Shown: positions 1 to 9,273 of the stretch, one piece after another | Layout: each line of letters begins with the position of its first letter | How positions within the stretch are numbered: the stretch's first letter is position 1 | Assembly (NCBI RefSeq): GCF_001643305.1 | Contig: NZ_LSGW01000012.1 | Coordinates: 1 to 64,000 of the forward strand | Reading direction: 5' to 3' | Length of the DNA stretch: 64,000 nt | Source: Aeromonas salmonicida subsp. salmonicida | GTDB lineage: Bacteria; Pseudomonadota; Gammaproteobacteria; Enterobacterales; Aeromonadaceae | Notes under the pieces: model-generated | Databases searched by the model: none | Told to the model about the DNA's origin: nothing | The model's input: the letters and a program-made list of their open reading frames with translations, nothing else | Made by a program: the position numbers and the translations under genes

Positions 1-131
1 GTGACCTTACGTCCTTCATGTAACAGCAAGATGGCCATCAAGCGACGAGCATGTCCTTTATCACGGGTGGCATGGATGATTTTGTGAATGCGGCGCAGTT
101 GTGGTCGTGGCAGGGGTGGTAGGATAGGCAT
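1..131 (-). mobile_element. IS630-family transposase, N-terminal part, cut by window edge
   Basis: Reading leftwards from the ATG at 131 gives about 43 open codons running off the window edge. The peptide starts MPILPPLPRPQLRRIHK and continues with HATRDKGHARRLMAILLLHEG. This pattern (RR..K..H.TRDK.HARRL.A.L.LH.G) is what I know from the start of IS630-family DDE transposases, just before their helix-turn-helix. The IS terminal repeat should lie between 131 and about 175; IS630 elements insert at TA, and a TA occurs at 172-173. The other end is outside the window, so the boundary and target duplication cannot be checked. The family call rests on a short N-terminus only. Confidence 0.6.
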
Positions 132-154
132 CAACTCAGTCCTTTGGGTGTGGC

Positions 155-619
155 TTGTTTTGTTTGGCGACTAATGAGATCGCACAAACTGGACTGATTG
201 ACCAACCGCGCATTCATCTCGGCTGGGATCTGGTCCCCCTGCCCTACATTGGATTGAAGATAAAAGATTACGATGATTTTTTGACATTGATCACACCCAG
301 ATTGGCCGTTCGCCTGCTGACCGAGCAAAGATCCGTGCTGTTGCAGGCCCTGCGCAATGAACAACAGGATTGTCCGAGCGGTACCTGTGGTGGTGCACTG
401 CAGGGGGAAGGCTTGCTGGAGGAGAGCCGTTTTCGCTCTTCGTCCGGCCAGCGTTATGAGGGGGTTATCGCCATGCTGGCCAATCGCATGACCCGGCTGC
501 GTGAGCTGCTTGGTTACGATCTGCTGGTGCCGGACAATAGCCTGGACCGGGATCCAGCCGAATTTATCCGCCTTTTGCACCAATACCAGCGGGAGTCGAA
601 TCTAATCCAGATCAATTAA
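155..619 (+). CDS. Conserved hypothetical protein, probably 5'-truncated by the IS
   Basis: A 154-codon ORF that can only begin at TTG 155, because the frame is open back to a TAG at 125 without an ATG or GTG. It follows directly after the transposase start region, so the first codons may be IS terminal sequence fused to an older gene. The protein is soluble, with an LGWDLVPLPYIG stretch near residue 23 and a Cys pair (CPSGTC, near residue 73). I do not recognise a domain. Codon use matches the rest of the chromosome, which supports a real or formerly real gene. No ribosome binding site is convincing. It may be a remnant. Confidence 0.45.
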   Translation: MFCLATNEIAQTGLIDQPRIHLGWDLVPLPYIGLKIKDYDDFLTLITPRLAVRLLTEQRSVLLQALRNEQQDCPSGTCGGALQGEGLLEESRFRSSSGQRYEGVIAMLANRMTRLRELLGYDLLVPDNSLDRDPAEFIRLLHQYQRESNLIQIN

Positions 620-692
620 ACGCCGGATTGAGCTTGCCAAGGCGGGCGGCTCTTTTTAAGGTCTCCCCCCTGTTACACCCAGAACACCGCTT

Positions 693-1631
693 ATGAAGTA
701 CATCGAAGAGTTCTATCTGTTCGTCAAGGTGGTGCAAGAGGGAGGCTTCTCCCACGCAGCTGCCGCACTGGGCATGCCGACCGGCACCATCAGCCGACGT
801 ATTTCTCAGCTCGAAGAGCAACTCGGCTGCTCTTTGCTGCACAGATCCACCCGCAAGCTCCGCCTCACCGATGAAGGGCTCAGATATTACGAGCGCCTGT
901 GCACCCCGCTGGCCGAGATTGAACAGGCCACGGGGGAGATCCAGGGGCGGGAAGCCGATATCAATGGCGTGATCCGTCTCGCGGCGCCGATCGCCCTCTC
1001 CAATACCCTCCTGGTCGACATGCTGGCAGATTTCGGTCTGCACTATCCTGAAGTACAGTTCGACATCACCCAGACCAATGATCATCATCACCTGTTTGAT
1101 AACGATAGGGATCTGGTGTTTTTCAACGGTGAGCTGCCGCAATCCATGACCAATGCCCTCTGCCTTGGTCACATCGAATATGGCCTGTTCGCCTCCAGGC
1201 TGTATCTGGAGAAAATGGGCACGCCAGCCCACCCAGCCCAGCTGGAAGAGCATGCGCTGATCTACTGCTGGCCCCACCAGCACTGGCAATTGATCGGCCA
1301 GGATGACCAGACAATACAGATAAAGCGCGCCGCCAAGCTGACCGTCAACCAGACACAGGCGGCCGTCAGGGCAGCCAGACGGCATCTGGGTATCGTCAAT
1401 GCCCCGCTCCATTATGTGCATCCATTCTTGCAAGATGAGCAGCTGGTGGCCGTGCTGCCGGACTGGAAAACCGGCCATCGCCCCTTCTACATGGTGCGCT
1501 GCCAGCCTCAGTTTGCCCCGCTGCGTGTTAAGATGTTCGCTGAATTCGTTGAAAAATACTCGGCGCACTACCGGAACCGCCAATGGGACAACCAATTTTC
1601 ACCGGCAACCAGTCTGTCCCATTGCATCTGA
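693..1631 (+). CDS. LysR-family transcriptional regulator
   Basis: 312 residues, the usual LysR length. Residues 1-60 form the winged helix-turn-helix (FVKVVQEGGFSHAAAALGM, then SRRISQLEEQLG, then LLHRSTRKLRLT), followed by the linker helix and a substrate-binding domain from about residue 90. The N-terminal pattern resembles the CrgA/DsdC-like group that often acts next to a divergent oxidoreductase, but no divergent partner is present here: the upstream ORF runs in the same direction. The effector and targets cannot be deduced. The next gene begins 54 bases downstream and is functionally unrelated. Confidence 0.9.
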   Translation: MKYIEEFYLFVKVVQEGGFSHAAAALGMPTGTISRRISQLEEQLGCSLLHRSTRKLRLTDEGLRYYERLCTPLAEIEQATGEIQGREADINGVIRLAAPIALSNTLLVDMLADFGLHYPEVQFDITQTNDHHHLFDNDRDLVFFNGELPQSMTNALCLGHIEYGLFASRLYLEKMGTPAHPAQLEEHALIYCWPHQHWQLIGQDDQTIQIKRAAKLTVNQTQAAVRAARRHLGIVNAPLHYVHPFLQDEQLVAVLPDWKTGHRPFYMVRCQPQFAPLRVKMFAEFVEKYSAHYRNRQWDNQFSPATSLSHCI

Positions 1632-1685
1632 CCGTGAGCGGGCCACACTTATAGCAATACTCGTTGACCAGGCCAGCCTAACACT

Positions 1686-2717
1686 ATGAATGTATTGATA
1701 TGTGATGACTCAGGATTCGCTCGTAAACAGCTGGCCCGTGCCCTTCCCGCTGACTGGGATGTGACGCTGCATTACGCCGCAAACGGACTCGAAGGGATAG
1801 AGCAGGTGCTGATGGGGCATGGCGACCTGATCTTTCTGGATCTGACCATGCCAGAAATGGACGGCTACGGTGTGCTGGAGACCCTGCAACAGGAGGGACT
1901 GCGCAACAAGGTTTTCGTCGTCTCTGGCGACATCCAGCCTGAAGCGCATCAAAGGGTCATGAGCCTCGGTGCGCTCGACTTCATCAAGAAACCCGCCGCC
2001 CCCGAAACCCTGACCGCCCTGCTCAGGCAACACGGCTTGTGGCAGCCAAACGGCGTGGCCTCGACCCCCGCCCCCCTCCTCACCGGTATAGCAACAGCTG
2101 AGCCCGATGCCGACGTTGGCATCAAGATCAGCCCCGAGATCCGCGACGTGTATCAGGAGCTCGCCAACGTCTCCATGGGCCAGGCCGCCGATTTGCTGGC
2201 CCGCCTGCTCAATGCCTTCGTGGTACTGCCCATACCCAACGTCAACGTGCTGGAGGTCTCCGAGCTGCACATGGCCCTCTCGGCCGCTGCCGATTCGGAT
2301 ACCCTTTCCGCCGTCTGCCAGGGCTTCATCGGTGCCGGTATCGCCGGCGAAGCGCTGATCCTGTTCCACGACTCCAGCTTCAACGACCTTGCCCGACTGA
2401 TGAAGCATCAGGGAGCACTGGATCGCAATGCCGAGCTGGAGCTCTTGATGGACACCGCCAACGTGCTGATCGGTGCCTTCCTGCGCGGTTATGCCAGCCA
2501 GCTCGACACTCCCTTCAGCCAGGGCCACCCTGTGGTGCTCGGTCAGCACAGACCCATCAAGGATCTCATCAACACCAACAAGAGTCTCTGGCGTCGTACC
2601 CTGGCCATCGAGATCAACTACCGGGTCCAGGATTACGCAGTGCAGTGTGACCTGTTACTACTGTTTACCGAAGATTCCATCGCCACCATGAACAACAAAA
2701 TCATGCACATGCTCTAG
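1686..2717 (+). CDS. Response regulator fused to a CheC/CheX-type phosphatase domain
   Basis: 343 residues. Residues 1-120 are a receiver domain: acidic pair D7-D8, phospho-acceptor D52 in FLDLTMPEMDG, and lysine in FIKKPAA near 102. From about 145 comes a CheC-type domain, the family that removes phosphate from CheY-P. The first active-site motif, DVYQELAN (near residue 150), fits the D/S-xxx-E-xx-N pattern exactly. The second, ELLMDTAN (near 255), has the D/S and E positions exchanged for E and D. The gene is followed three bases later by a PAS protein, so the two probably form one unit. Its natural partner is likely a chemotaxis or c-di-GMP circuit; that is inference. Confidence 0.85.
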   Translation: MNVLICDDSGFARKQLARALPADWDVTLHYAANGLEGIEQVLMGHGDLIFLDLTMPEMDGYGVLETLQQEGLRNKVFVVSGDIQPEAHQRVMSLGALDFIKKPAAPETLTALLRQHGLWQPNGVASTPAPLLTGIATAEPDADVGIKISPEIRDVYQELANVSMGQAADLLARLLNAFVVLPIPNVNVLEVSELHMALSAAADSDTLSAVCQGFIGAGIAGEALILFHDSSFNDLARLMKHQGALDRNAELELLMDTANVLIGAFLRGYASQLDTPFSQGHPVVLGQHRPIKDLINTNKSLWRRTLAIEINYRVQDYAVQCDLLLLFTEDSIATMNNKIMHML

Positions 2718-2726
2718 GGAGTGACC

Positions 2727-3158
2727 ATGGATATTCGTGAATTTCATTGGCTGATGAACATAGTCCAGAACTTGGACGTAGGGCTGGTGGTACTCGACAA
2801 GGAGTACAAGGTGCAGGTGTGGAATGGCTTTATGGAGAGCCACAGCGGCCGGATGGCGGGCGAGGTGCGCGATGGTGTCCTGTTCGAGCTTTTCCCCGAC
2901 GTTGACAGGGCCTGGTTCGAGCGCAAGGCCAACATGGTGTTCCAGCTCAACAACCGCGCCTTCAGCACCTGGGAACAGAGACCCTACCTGCTGCGTTTCT
3001 CCAACTATCGCCCCATCACAGGCTCGGCTCCCCATATGTTCCAGAACCTGACCCTGGTGCCGCTGGCCGATTTTGGCGGCCAGGTGACCCACATCGCCGT
3101 GATGATCTACGATGCCACCGACGAAGCCATGCTGATGACTGGGCAACGGCAGATATGA
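2727..3158 (+). CDS. Small PAS-domain protein
   Basis: 143 residues from ATG 2727, chosen because AGGGA at 2716-2720 is correctly spaced; an in-frame GTG at 2721 lies too close to it. The protein is essentially a single PAS domain (LMNIVQNLDVGLVVLDKEYKVQVWNGFMESHSG, then a core running to VTHIAVMIYDATDEA). No output domain is attached. It sits immediately behind the REC-CheC gene and ends just before a strong terminator, so it is probably a stand-alone sensor or adaptor for that response regulator. The ligand is unknown. Confidence 0.8.
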   Translation: MDIREFHWLMNIVQNLDVGLVVLDKEYKVQVWNGFMESHSGRMAGEVRDGVLFELFPDVDRAWFERKANMVFQLNNRAFSTWEQRPYLLRFSNYRPITGSAPHMFQNLTLVPLADFGGQVTHIAVMIYDATDEAMLMTGQRQI

Positions 3159-3180
3159 TGAACAAGGCCATGCAGTAACA

Positions 3181-3206
3181 AAACAGGGCGCCGAAGCGCC
3201 CTGTTT
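3181..3206. terminator. Bidirectional intrinsic terminator
   Basis: An 11-bp perfect stem (AAACAGGGCGC / GCGCCCTGTTT) with loop CGAA lies between the convergent PAS gene and threonine aldolase gene. A-rich and T-rich flanks on the two sides allow it to work in both directions. Confidence 0.85.
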
Positions 3207-3221
3207 CATTTCATGGCATTG

Positions 3222-4190
3222 TCACGTGCCGAGATACTCGGTAAAGGCGTCGATCACCTCTTCGATGTCGTCGTCATTGATCTGCAGATGGGTCACCAGC
3301 CGCAGCTCGCCATAACCGGAGAAGAGGATCCCCCGCTCCTTCATGAAGGCCAGCAAAGGTGCACTCTCGCCACTCGTCAGTTGCAAGAACACCATGTTGG
3401 TCTGCACCTGACCCAGATCCAGCCTGACGCCCGGCAGTGCCGCCAGCCCTTCGGCCAGCCGTCTGGCGCGGCGGTGATCGTCACCAAGGCGCACCACATG
3501 CTGCTGCAGGGCAAACAGACCAGCCTGGGCCAGGATCCCCGCCTGACGCATGCCGCCACCCACCAGCAGCGATCCCACCGGCGCTCCCAGCCCTTTGGAA
3601 AGACAGATGGAAATACTGTCAAACGGCGCGGCCAGCTCACGCACCGAGTGGCCACTCGCCACGACTGCGTTGAACAGGCGAGCGCCGTCCAGATGCAGCA
3701 GCAAGCCGTGCTCGTCGACAAACTCGCGCATCTCGTGCAAATAGCTTAACGGCAACACCTTGCCGTTATGGGTGTTTTCGAGGCAAACGGGGCGAGTCTG
3801 GGCAAAATGGGCATCGTCAGGGGCAATGGCTGCACGCACGTCGGCCAGCGCCAGTGAGCCATCGGCCTGCATGGGCACGGGTTGCAGGGCCACAGACCCC
3901 AGCACGGCAGAACCCTGTGCCTCGTAGCGATAGATGTGGGCTGCCGAGCCCAGCACGGCACCTTCCCCACGCTGGCAATGGCTCATCACCGCCAGCAAGT
4001 TGGACATGGTGCCTGATGGCACGAACAGCGCGGCTTCTTTGCCAAGCAGGTCGGCGCCATAGGCTTCCAGCCCATTGACGCCCGGATCCTCCCCATAGAC
4101 ATCGTCCCCAACCTCGGCATGAAGCATGCTCTGACGCATGGCATCCGTGGGTTGGGTGACAGTATCACTTCGTAAATCGATATAGCGCAT
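3222..4190 (-). CDS. ltaE: L-allo-threonine / low-specificity threonine aldolase with internal deletion
   Basis: PLP-dependent, fold-type I enzyme that splits threonine or allo-threonine into glycine and acetaldehyde. The start has a strong Shine-Dalgarno (AGGAGGGA). H85 (stacks on PLP) and K199 (Schiff-base lysine in [12 protein letters not shown]) are present. The protein has 322 residues, while the A. jandaei enzyme as I remember it has 338 and is nearly identical elsewhere. The difference is one in-frame gap: after LLVG (residue 211, + strand 3552-3563) the sequence goes directly to GGMRQAG, missing a loop remembered as SHAFIARARRLRKMVG. That loop holds the conserved Arg/Lys segment (Lys222 region in E. 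coli). The reading frame is intact, but activity is doubtful. Confidence 0.9.
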   Translation of the reverse strand: MRYIDLRSDTVTQPTDAMRQSMLHAEVGDDVYGEDPGVNGLEAYGADLLGKEAALFVPSGTMSNLLAVMSHCQRGEGAVLGSAAHIYRYEAQGSAVLGSVALQPVPMQADGSLALADVRAAIAPDDAHFAQTRPVCLENTHNGKVLPLSYLHEMREFVDEHGLLLHLDGARLFNAVVASGHSVRELAAPFDSISICLSKGLGAPVGSLLVGGGMRQAGILAQAGLFALQQHVVRLGDDHRRARRLAEGLAALPGVRLDLGQVQTNMVFLQLTSGESAPLLAFMKERGILFSGYGELRLVTHLQINDDDIEEVIDAFTEYLGT

Positions 4191-4280
4191 GACATCCCTC
4201 CTGGTGCAGGAGGATGACGTTAGCCAGCGCAGGCTGGCTTGGCAAGCAGGGAGTTTCTGGAATGTGAGCCCGGTGACCGC

Positions 4281-4982
4281 CTACCAGGGCAGCGGCTGCC
4301 CCTGCAGATCAACAAAAGCGCCAGATTGAGTCAGGGACAAGCGTGCAATTAAAGTCAGCAAAGAGGGGGCAACCTGGGCGGGGTCCTGCAACGGAGCAGA
4401 TGCCAGTGCATGAAGAAAAGGCTGGTTCATGGGGGTTGCCATGAGGCCAGGGTGTATCGTGATCACGCCGGACTTGGGAAAGCGCTCGGCCCACTCATGG
4501 GCAAGGGTCCTGACCCCCATGTTGAGGGCCGCCTTGCTCATGCGGTAGCTGTAACGTTCCCCTTGTTCATTTGCGCCTATGGCTCCCGCCAGATCAGAAA
4601 TGGCACAGAGCCAGACTCGGCTATCCTCCGCCATCAGGCGGCCAAGCCGGGCAGCCACGGCCAGGGTGGGCCAGGCATTGGCCAGCAGGCTGTCACACAG
4701 CCACTTGGGATTGACCTCCTCTACCCGCTTCTCCGGCATGAAGTTGATATCGTGCAACAGGCCTATGGTGTTGATCACCACGCTCGGCAGGGCGACTGTG
4801 TCATAGAGGGTAAACAGCGCATCGAAAGAGAGCGGATCCACCTCCTGCAACGGAAAGTAGCAGGCCGGATCCAGCCCTTTTGGCAGTTGCCTGCCCGCCA
4901 GTACCAGCTCCTCGCCACGGGCTGACAGCGCCCTGGCCAGCGCCGTGCCCAATCCACCACTGCCCAAGATCAGATAGCCCAT
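4281..4982 (-). CDS. Short-chain dehydrogenase/reductase (CsgA-like SDR)
   Basis: 233 residues from ATG 4982; a GTG directly before it is an alternative. A Rossmann start (YLILGSGGLGTALARAL) binds NAD(P); the usual TGxxxGxG is here GSGGLG. The catalytic YxxxK motif is visible as YRMSK (near residue 147), with INTIG replacing NNAG (near 73). A PG motif (IHPGLMATPM) follows. The family reduces or oxidises alcohols and ketones of many kinds; the substrate is unknown. It is transcribed in the same direction as ltaE, about 90 bases upstream of it, possibly in one unit. Confidence 0.85.
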   Translation of the reverse strand: MGYLILGSGGLGTALARALSARGEELVLAGRQLPKGLDPACYFPLQEVDPLSFDALFTLYDTVALPSVVINTIGLLHDINFMPEKRVEEVNPKWLCDSLLANAWPTLAVAARLGRLMAEDSRVWLCAISDLAGAIGANEQGERYSYRMSKAALNMGVRTLAHEWAERFPKSGVITIHPGLMATPMNQPFLHALASAPLQDPAQVAPSLLTLIARLSLTQSGAFVDLQGQPLPW

Positions 4983-5070
4983 CACCCTCTCCCTGGATTG
5001 ACTGCCTGTTTAGAGGTTATCAGAATAATGACCGCTTGCCGCCAAGGGGGGCGGCAACCCCCATACGGCT

Positions 5071-5481
5071 TTATGCCTCACCCAGATGTTTGCCAAATTC
5101 CCGTGCCAGCGCCAGATCCAGAAAACCATCTGCCTTCTTGTGGCTGCGCAAGAACTGGTAATACGCGAGCAGGGTGACCAGCTGTTTTTCATCAGGCAGG
5201 GATTGCTCGGGAACCAGCTCCTGCAGCAGGGTGCCGGCGGCGGCCAACGCCTCCCGATCCACCACTTCCGCCTGTCGATAGAGGTAGCCGCAGCCGGTGG
5301 CGAGCCACTCCAGCGAACAGTTGGCCCCCATGGCAATCTGGTTTGCCTTGCCAAGGCCGGGCTCGGCTCCCTTCAGGTACTTGCGGATCAGGGCTTCACT
5401 CAAACCCACCTTGCGGGCGAAGGCGCTGACACTGCCCTCCCCGATCAGACTCTGCAACCGCGCGGCAAATCCGTCCATCAT
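5071..5481 (-). CDS. Small helix-turn-helix regulator, phage-repressor-like
   Basis: 136 residues if started at the ATG-ATG pair at 5481/5478; the open frame extends further upstream without a good start. An N-terminal HTH (SAFARKVGLSEALIRKYLKG, residues about 18-37) and the following GKANQIAMGANCSLEWLATG are typical of XRE or CI-like repressors. The C-terminal part is helical without a peptidase domain. It is divergent from the aldo/keto reductase gene with about 105 bases between them, so it could regulate that gene. No phage genes surround it. Confidence 0.75.
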   Translation of the reverse strand: MMDGFAARLQSLIGEGSVSAFARKVGLSEALIRKYLKGAEPGLGKANQIAMGANCSLEWLATGCGYLYRQAEVVDREALAAAGTLLQELVPEQSLPDEKQLVTLLAYYQFLRSHKKADGFLDLALAREFGKHLGEA

Positions 5482-5586
5482 GAATCCCGTCAGAACTAAA
5501 GTTCGAATGAACAAAAACCACATTATTGCCTTGCCTGGCAGAAGAGACCAAGATGCTGGCAGCATTTATTCCCCAAGGAGTCACCC

Positions 5587-6486
5587 ATGTCTGTATCTCG
5601 CCTCGCCCTGCACGCCCAGGGCCCGACCTTCTCTCGCCTTATCATGGGCTACTGGCGTCTGATGGAGTGGCAGCTCTCCCCGGCCGCCCTGCTCGATCTG
5701 ATGAAGTACCACCTGGACCTGGGGGTGACCACCATAGATCACGCCGATATCTATGGTGGCTACCAGTGCGAAGAGGCATTTGGCAATGCCCTGCGCCTGG
5801 AACCCTCCTTGCGTGACCGGATGGAAATCGTCAGCAAGTGTGGCATCGCCCTCACCGCCAAGCCTGAGCATGCCCTCAACCACTACAACACCGGCAAGGC
5901 ACACATCATCGCCAGTGCCGAGGACTCCCTGCGCAAACTCGCGACCGATCACCTGGATTTGTTGCTGATCCACCGTCCGGATCCCCTGATGGATGCCGAT
6001 GAGGTGGCCGATGCTTTTATCAGCCTCAAGCAGGCGGGCAAGGTGAAACATCTGGGGGTGTCCAACTTCAGTGCCCGCCAGTTCGAGCTGCTGCAGTCCC
6101 GCCTGCCCTTTCCGCTGGTCACCAATCAGCTGGAGATATCGCCCCTGAATCAGAGCACGACGCTGGATGGTACCCTGGATCTCTGTCAGCAACTGCGCAT
6201 CAAGCCCATGGCCTGGTCCTGCCTGGGTGGCGGACGCCTGTTCGATGGCCAGGTGTATGCTCCGCTGCGCGCCGAGCTCGAGCAGATCCGTCATGAAGTG
6301 GGAGCCCAGAACATAGAGCAACTGGTGTACGCCTGGGTAATGATGCTGCCGAGCCAGCCGCTACCGCTGATTGGCTCAGGCAAGCGGGAGCGGATTGCCG
6401 CTGCCGTGGCAGCCGAGTCCATAGCGCTCACTCGCCAGCAGTGGTTCCGCATTCGCAAGGCGGCGCTTGGTTACGACGTACCCTGA
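5587..6486 (+). CDS. Aldo/keto reductase, YdhF type
   Basis: 299 residues, the length of E. coli YdhF, which it resembles throughout. The AKR catalytic tetrad can be read: D51 and Y56 (IDHADIYGGY), K84 (IVSKCGI) and H129 (LLLIHRPDP). The fold is a TIM barrel that uses NADPH to reduce carbonyls; the physiological substrate of YdhF-type enzymes is not known to me. The start is supported by AAGGAG at about 5576. It is followed by its own terminator, so it is probably monocistronic. Confidence 0.9.
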   Translation: MSVSRLALHAQGPTFSRLIMGYWRLMEWQLSPAALLDLMKYHLDLGVTTIDHADIYGGYQCEEAFGNALRLEPSLRDRMEIVSKCGIALTAKPEHALNHYNTGKAHIIASAEDSLRKLATDHLDLLLIHRPDPLMDADEVADAFISLKQAGKVKHLGVSNFSARQFELLQSRLPFPLVTNQLEISPLNQSTTLDGTLDLCQQLRIKPMAWSCLGGGRLFDGQVYAPLRAELEQIRHEVGAQNIEQLVYAWVMMLPSQPLPLIGSGKRERIAAAVAAESIALTRQQWFRIRKAALGYDVP

Positions 6487-6517
6487 CCCCTGCTTGATGG
6501 CCCAATCGCGCGCAAAC

Positions 6518-6549
6518 AAAAACGGCATGGGAAAACCCATGCCGTTTTG
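6518..6549. terminator. Intrinsic terminator between aldo/keto reductase and RRM genes
   Basis: Inverted repeat AAAACGGCATGGG / CCCATGCCGTTTT with loop AAAA (about 6519-6548), lying between convergent genes and suited to act in both directions. Confidence 0.85.
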
Positions 6550-6564
6550 CATTAACGAGGCAAC

Positions 6565-6843
6565 TCAACGATGACGCTGGGGGCGACCACGCGGTGCATC
6601 TGTCTTCGGTTTGGCTTGGTTGACTGTGATGGTACGGCCACCGATCTCGGTGCCATGCAAACCGGCGATGGCCTTTTCGGCATCGCCATTAACAGGCATT
6701 TCAATAAAGCCAAACCCCTTGGACTGACCGGTATCCCGGTCGATGATGATATCGACCTTGTCTACCTGTCCAAATTGGCTGAACACGGTTGTCAGTTCGT
6801 CGGCCGTCATCCGGTACGACAGATTACCTACGTAAATCTTCAT
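6565..6843 (-). CDS. RNA-binding protein with a single RRM domain
   Basis: 92 residues from ATG 6843; an in-frame GTG at 6852 would add three residues. Both RNP motifs are clear: RNP2 IYVGNL (residues 3-8) and RNP1 KGFGFIEM (near residue 43). The tail is basic (PRGRPQRHR). Bacterial single-RRM proteins bind single-stranded RNA and are often cold-induced; which RNAs are bound here is unknown. It is transcribed alone, with a terminator shared with the convergent gene. Confidence 0.9.
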   Translation of the reverse strand: MKIYVGNLSYRMTADELTTVFSQFGQVDKVDIIIDRDTGQSKGFGFIEMPVNGDAEKAIAGLHGTEIGGRTITVNQAKPKTDAPRGRPQRHR

Positions 6844-7061
6844 GCCATCCACTCTCGATTCAAGGTACCTTCTCTATCCCATCACCAACACAAAGGTAAG
6901 GGCACAACCCCCATGCCGGACCTGCCAAGGCGTCATGCCTTGGCACTCCCCGTTCAGCTCACTCAAGTCATTGATCTCTTGGGTGAACAGAACAGGCAAG
7001 ATCAATTCGAGTCACTGGCAGTATCTGAGCTTTGAGATGGATTGTCGAGAAAATAGTCAGC

Positions 7062-7604
7062 TCAAACCGGCAGCAGCTCGTTCAGCACCCCCTTGATCGC
7101 CCTGCGGCTATGCCAGGCTCGTTTAAAGCCAAAGCGGTAGATGCCAGGGGCTACCTCATGGGTCCCTTCACGGCCCAGCCCCATCAGTGCGGTCGCCGCA
7201 GCAAGCTGCGCACCATCGAGCCTAAGGTCCAGACTGAACGCCAGCCACTGGCCGTCATGACCTACCTTGTATTCCCGCTCTATGGCCACCAGCGCCGTTT
7301 TAGGCAAGGTCAGGGCCTGATCATCGCTGCCGTTGAGCAGATAGAGGTGCTCGTCATCCCAACCCAGTTCGGCCAGCCGCCAGCGTTGCCAACTGCGTGG
7401 CAGAGAGACCAGGATCCCTGTGATGCCCCCGAAGATCACCCCAACCCAGTGGAGCAACCCCATGGCACCCCGTCCATACCACAAGGAGGCAGCCACCACG
7501 CCCCAACTCGTCAGCAACAACAGAAAAATGACGCAGCGATAGGGCATTGCCGGCGGCATCAGCAAGCGAACCCCGGGGGTTGCCAGCAAGGATGTAATTC
7601 GCAT
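7062..7604 (-). CDS. Small membrane protein of unknown function
   Basis: 180 residues from ATG 7604, which has AGGAAC at a correct distance; the open frame upstream of this lacks support. Two hydrophobic helices lie near residues 20-40 and 48-68 (RCVIFLLLLTSWGVVAASLWY; LLHWVGVIFGGITGILVSL). The remaining 110 residues are soluble, beta-rich and resemble a PH-like domain in general shape (WDDEHLYLLNGSDDQALTLPKTALVAIEREY). No known motif was recognised. It is divergent from the ABC transporter genes. Confidence 0.7.
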   Translation of the reverse strand: MRITSLLATPGVRLLMPPAMPYRCVIFLLLLTSWGVVAASLWYGRGAMGLLHWVGVIFGGITGILVSLPRSWQRWRLAELGWDDEHLYLLNGSDDQALTLPKTALVAIEREYKVGHDGQWLAFSLDLRLDGAQLAAATALMGLGREGTHEVAPGIYRFGFKRAWHSRRAIKGVLNELLPV

Positions 7605-7701
7605 GAAAGGTTCCTGTGACCGTGAAATGGCGCCATTGTGAATAGACCTCACGGGGCTGACAAGGGGGTTTTCTTTGTCATCCCCCTATAAAATCAATAC
7701 C

Positions 7702-8473
<772 letters not shown>

Positions 8474-8481
<8 letters not shown>

Positions 8482-9271
8482 TACCCGACCCACCCGCCTC
8501 GCCAGCTGGTTGCTGGCAATCCTGTTGCTGATCCTGCTGCTGGGCTGGGTGCTCTACAGTGGCGCCCATCAGATGGGTTATGAGTGGCAGTGGCAGCGGG
8601 TCGGTCCCTTTCTCGGGGAGTGGGAAGATGGCGACTTCTACCCTGGCCCACTGCTCAGCGGCTTTCTGGTCACCCTGCAAGTCGCCTTGCTCAGTCTGGC
8701 AGGCACCCTGGTCGTCGGGTGTTCCGTCGTCAGCCTGCGTCTGCTTCCCTCTCGCCTGGGCCCCTGGCTTGCCGTCACCTATCTGGCGCTGGTGCGCACC
8801 ACGCCCCAGCTGGTGCAACTCTATATCCTCTATTTTCTGCTGGGCCCCATGTTGGGACTGGCCCCGCTCGCCTGCGCCGTGCTGAGTCTCTCTCTCTATC
8901 AGGGGGCCTTCACCGCCGAAGTATTGCGAGCAGGAATACAGGCCATCCCCAGCGGACAGTGGGAGGCAGCGCGCTCTCTTGGTTTGTCACGGGCCATCAC
9001 ACTGCGCAAAGTGATACTGCCGCAACTGGTTCGTATCGTGCTGCCTCCACTCACCAACGAGCTGGTGTCACTCATCAAGCACTCGGCGCTGGTGAGTGTC
9101 ATCGCCATCTTCGATCTCACCAACGAAGGGCGTACTCTGGTGGCCGATACCTTCCTCACCTTTGAGGTGTGGTTCACCGTGGCCGCCCTCTATTTGCTGT
9201 TGACGCTGACACTGTCAGCCTGTTCGCGGGCGCTCGCCCGTCATCTGGATCCGGAACAACAAGGACGCTAA
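8474..9271 (+). CDS. Polar amino acid ABC transporter, permease 1
   Basis: 265 residues from ATG 8474, overlapping the ATPase gene by 8 bases. Hydrophobic helices begin at about residues 12, 63, 90 and 115. The EAA loop that docks on the ATPase is clear (GQWEAARSLGLSRAITLRKVILPQ region, near residue 170). This is the HisM/GlnP family of inner-membrane permeases. A second permease of the same family lies two genes downstream, giving a heterodimeric channel. Confidence 0.9.
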
Positions 9272-9273
9272 CC

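Noticed and set aside
5071-5481. CI-like repressor as a sign of a prophage
   Set aside because: No other phage gene is nearby; flanking genes are metabolic.
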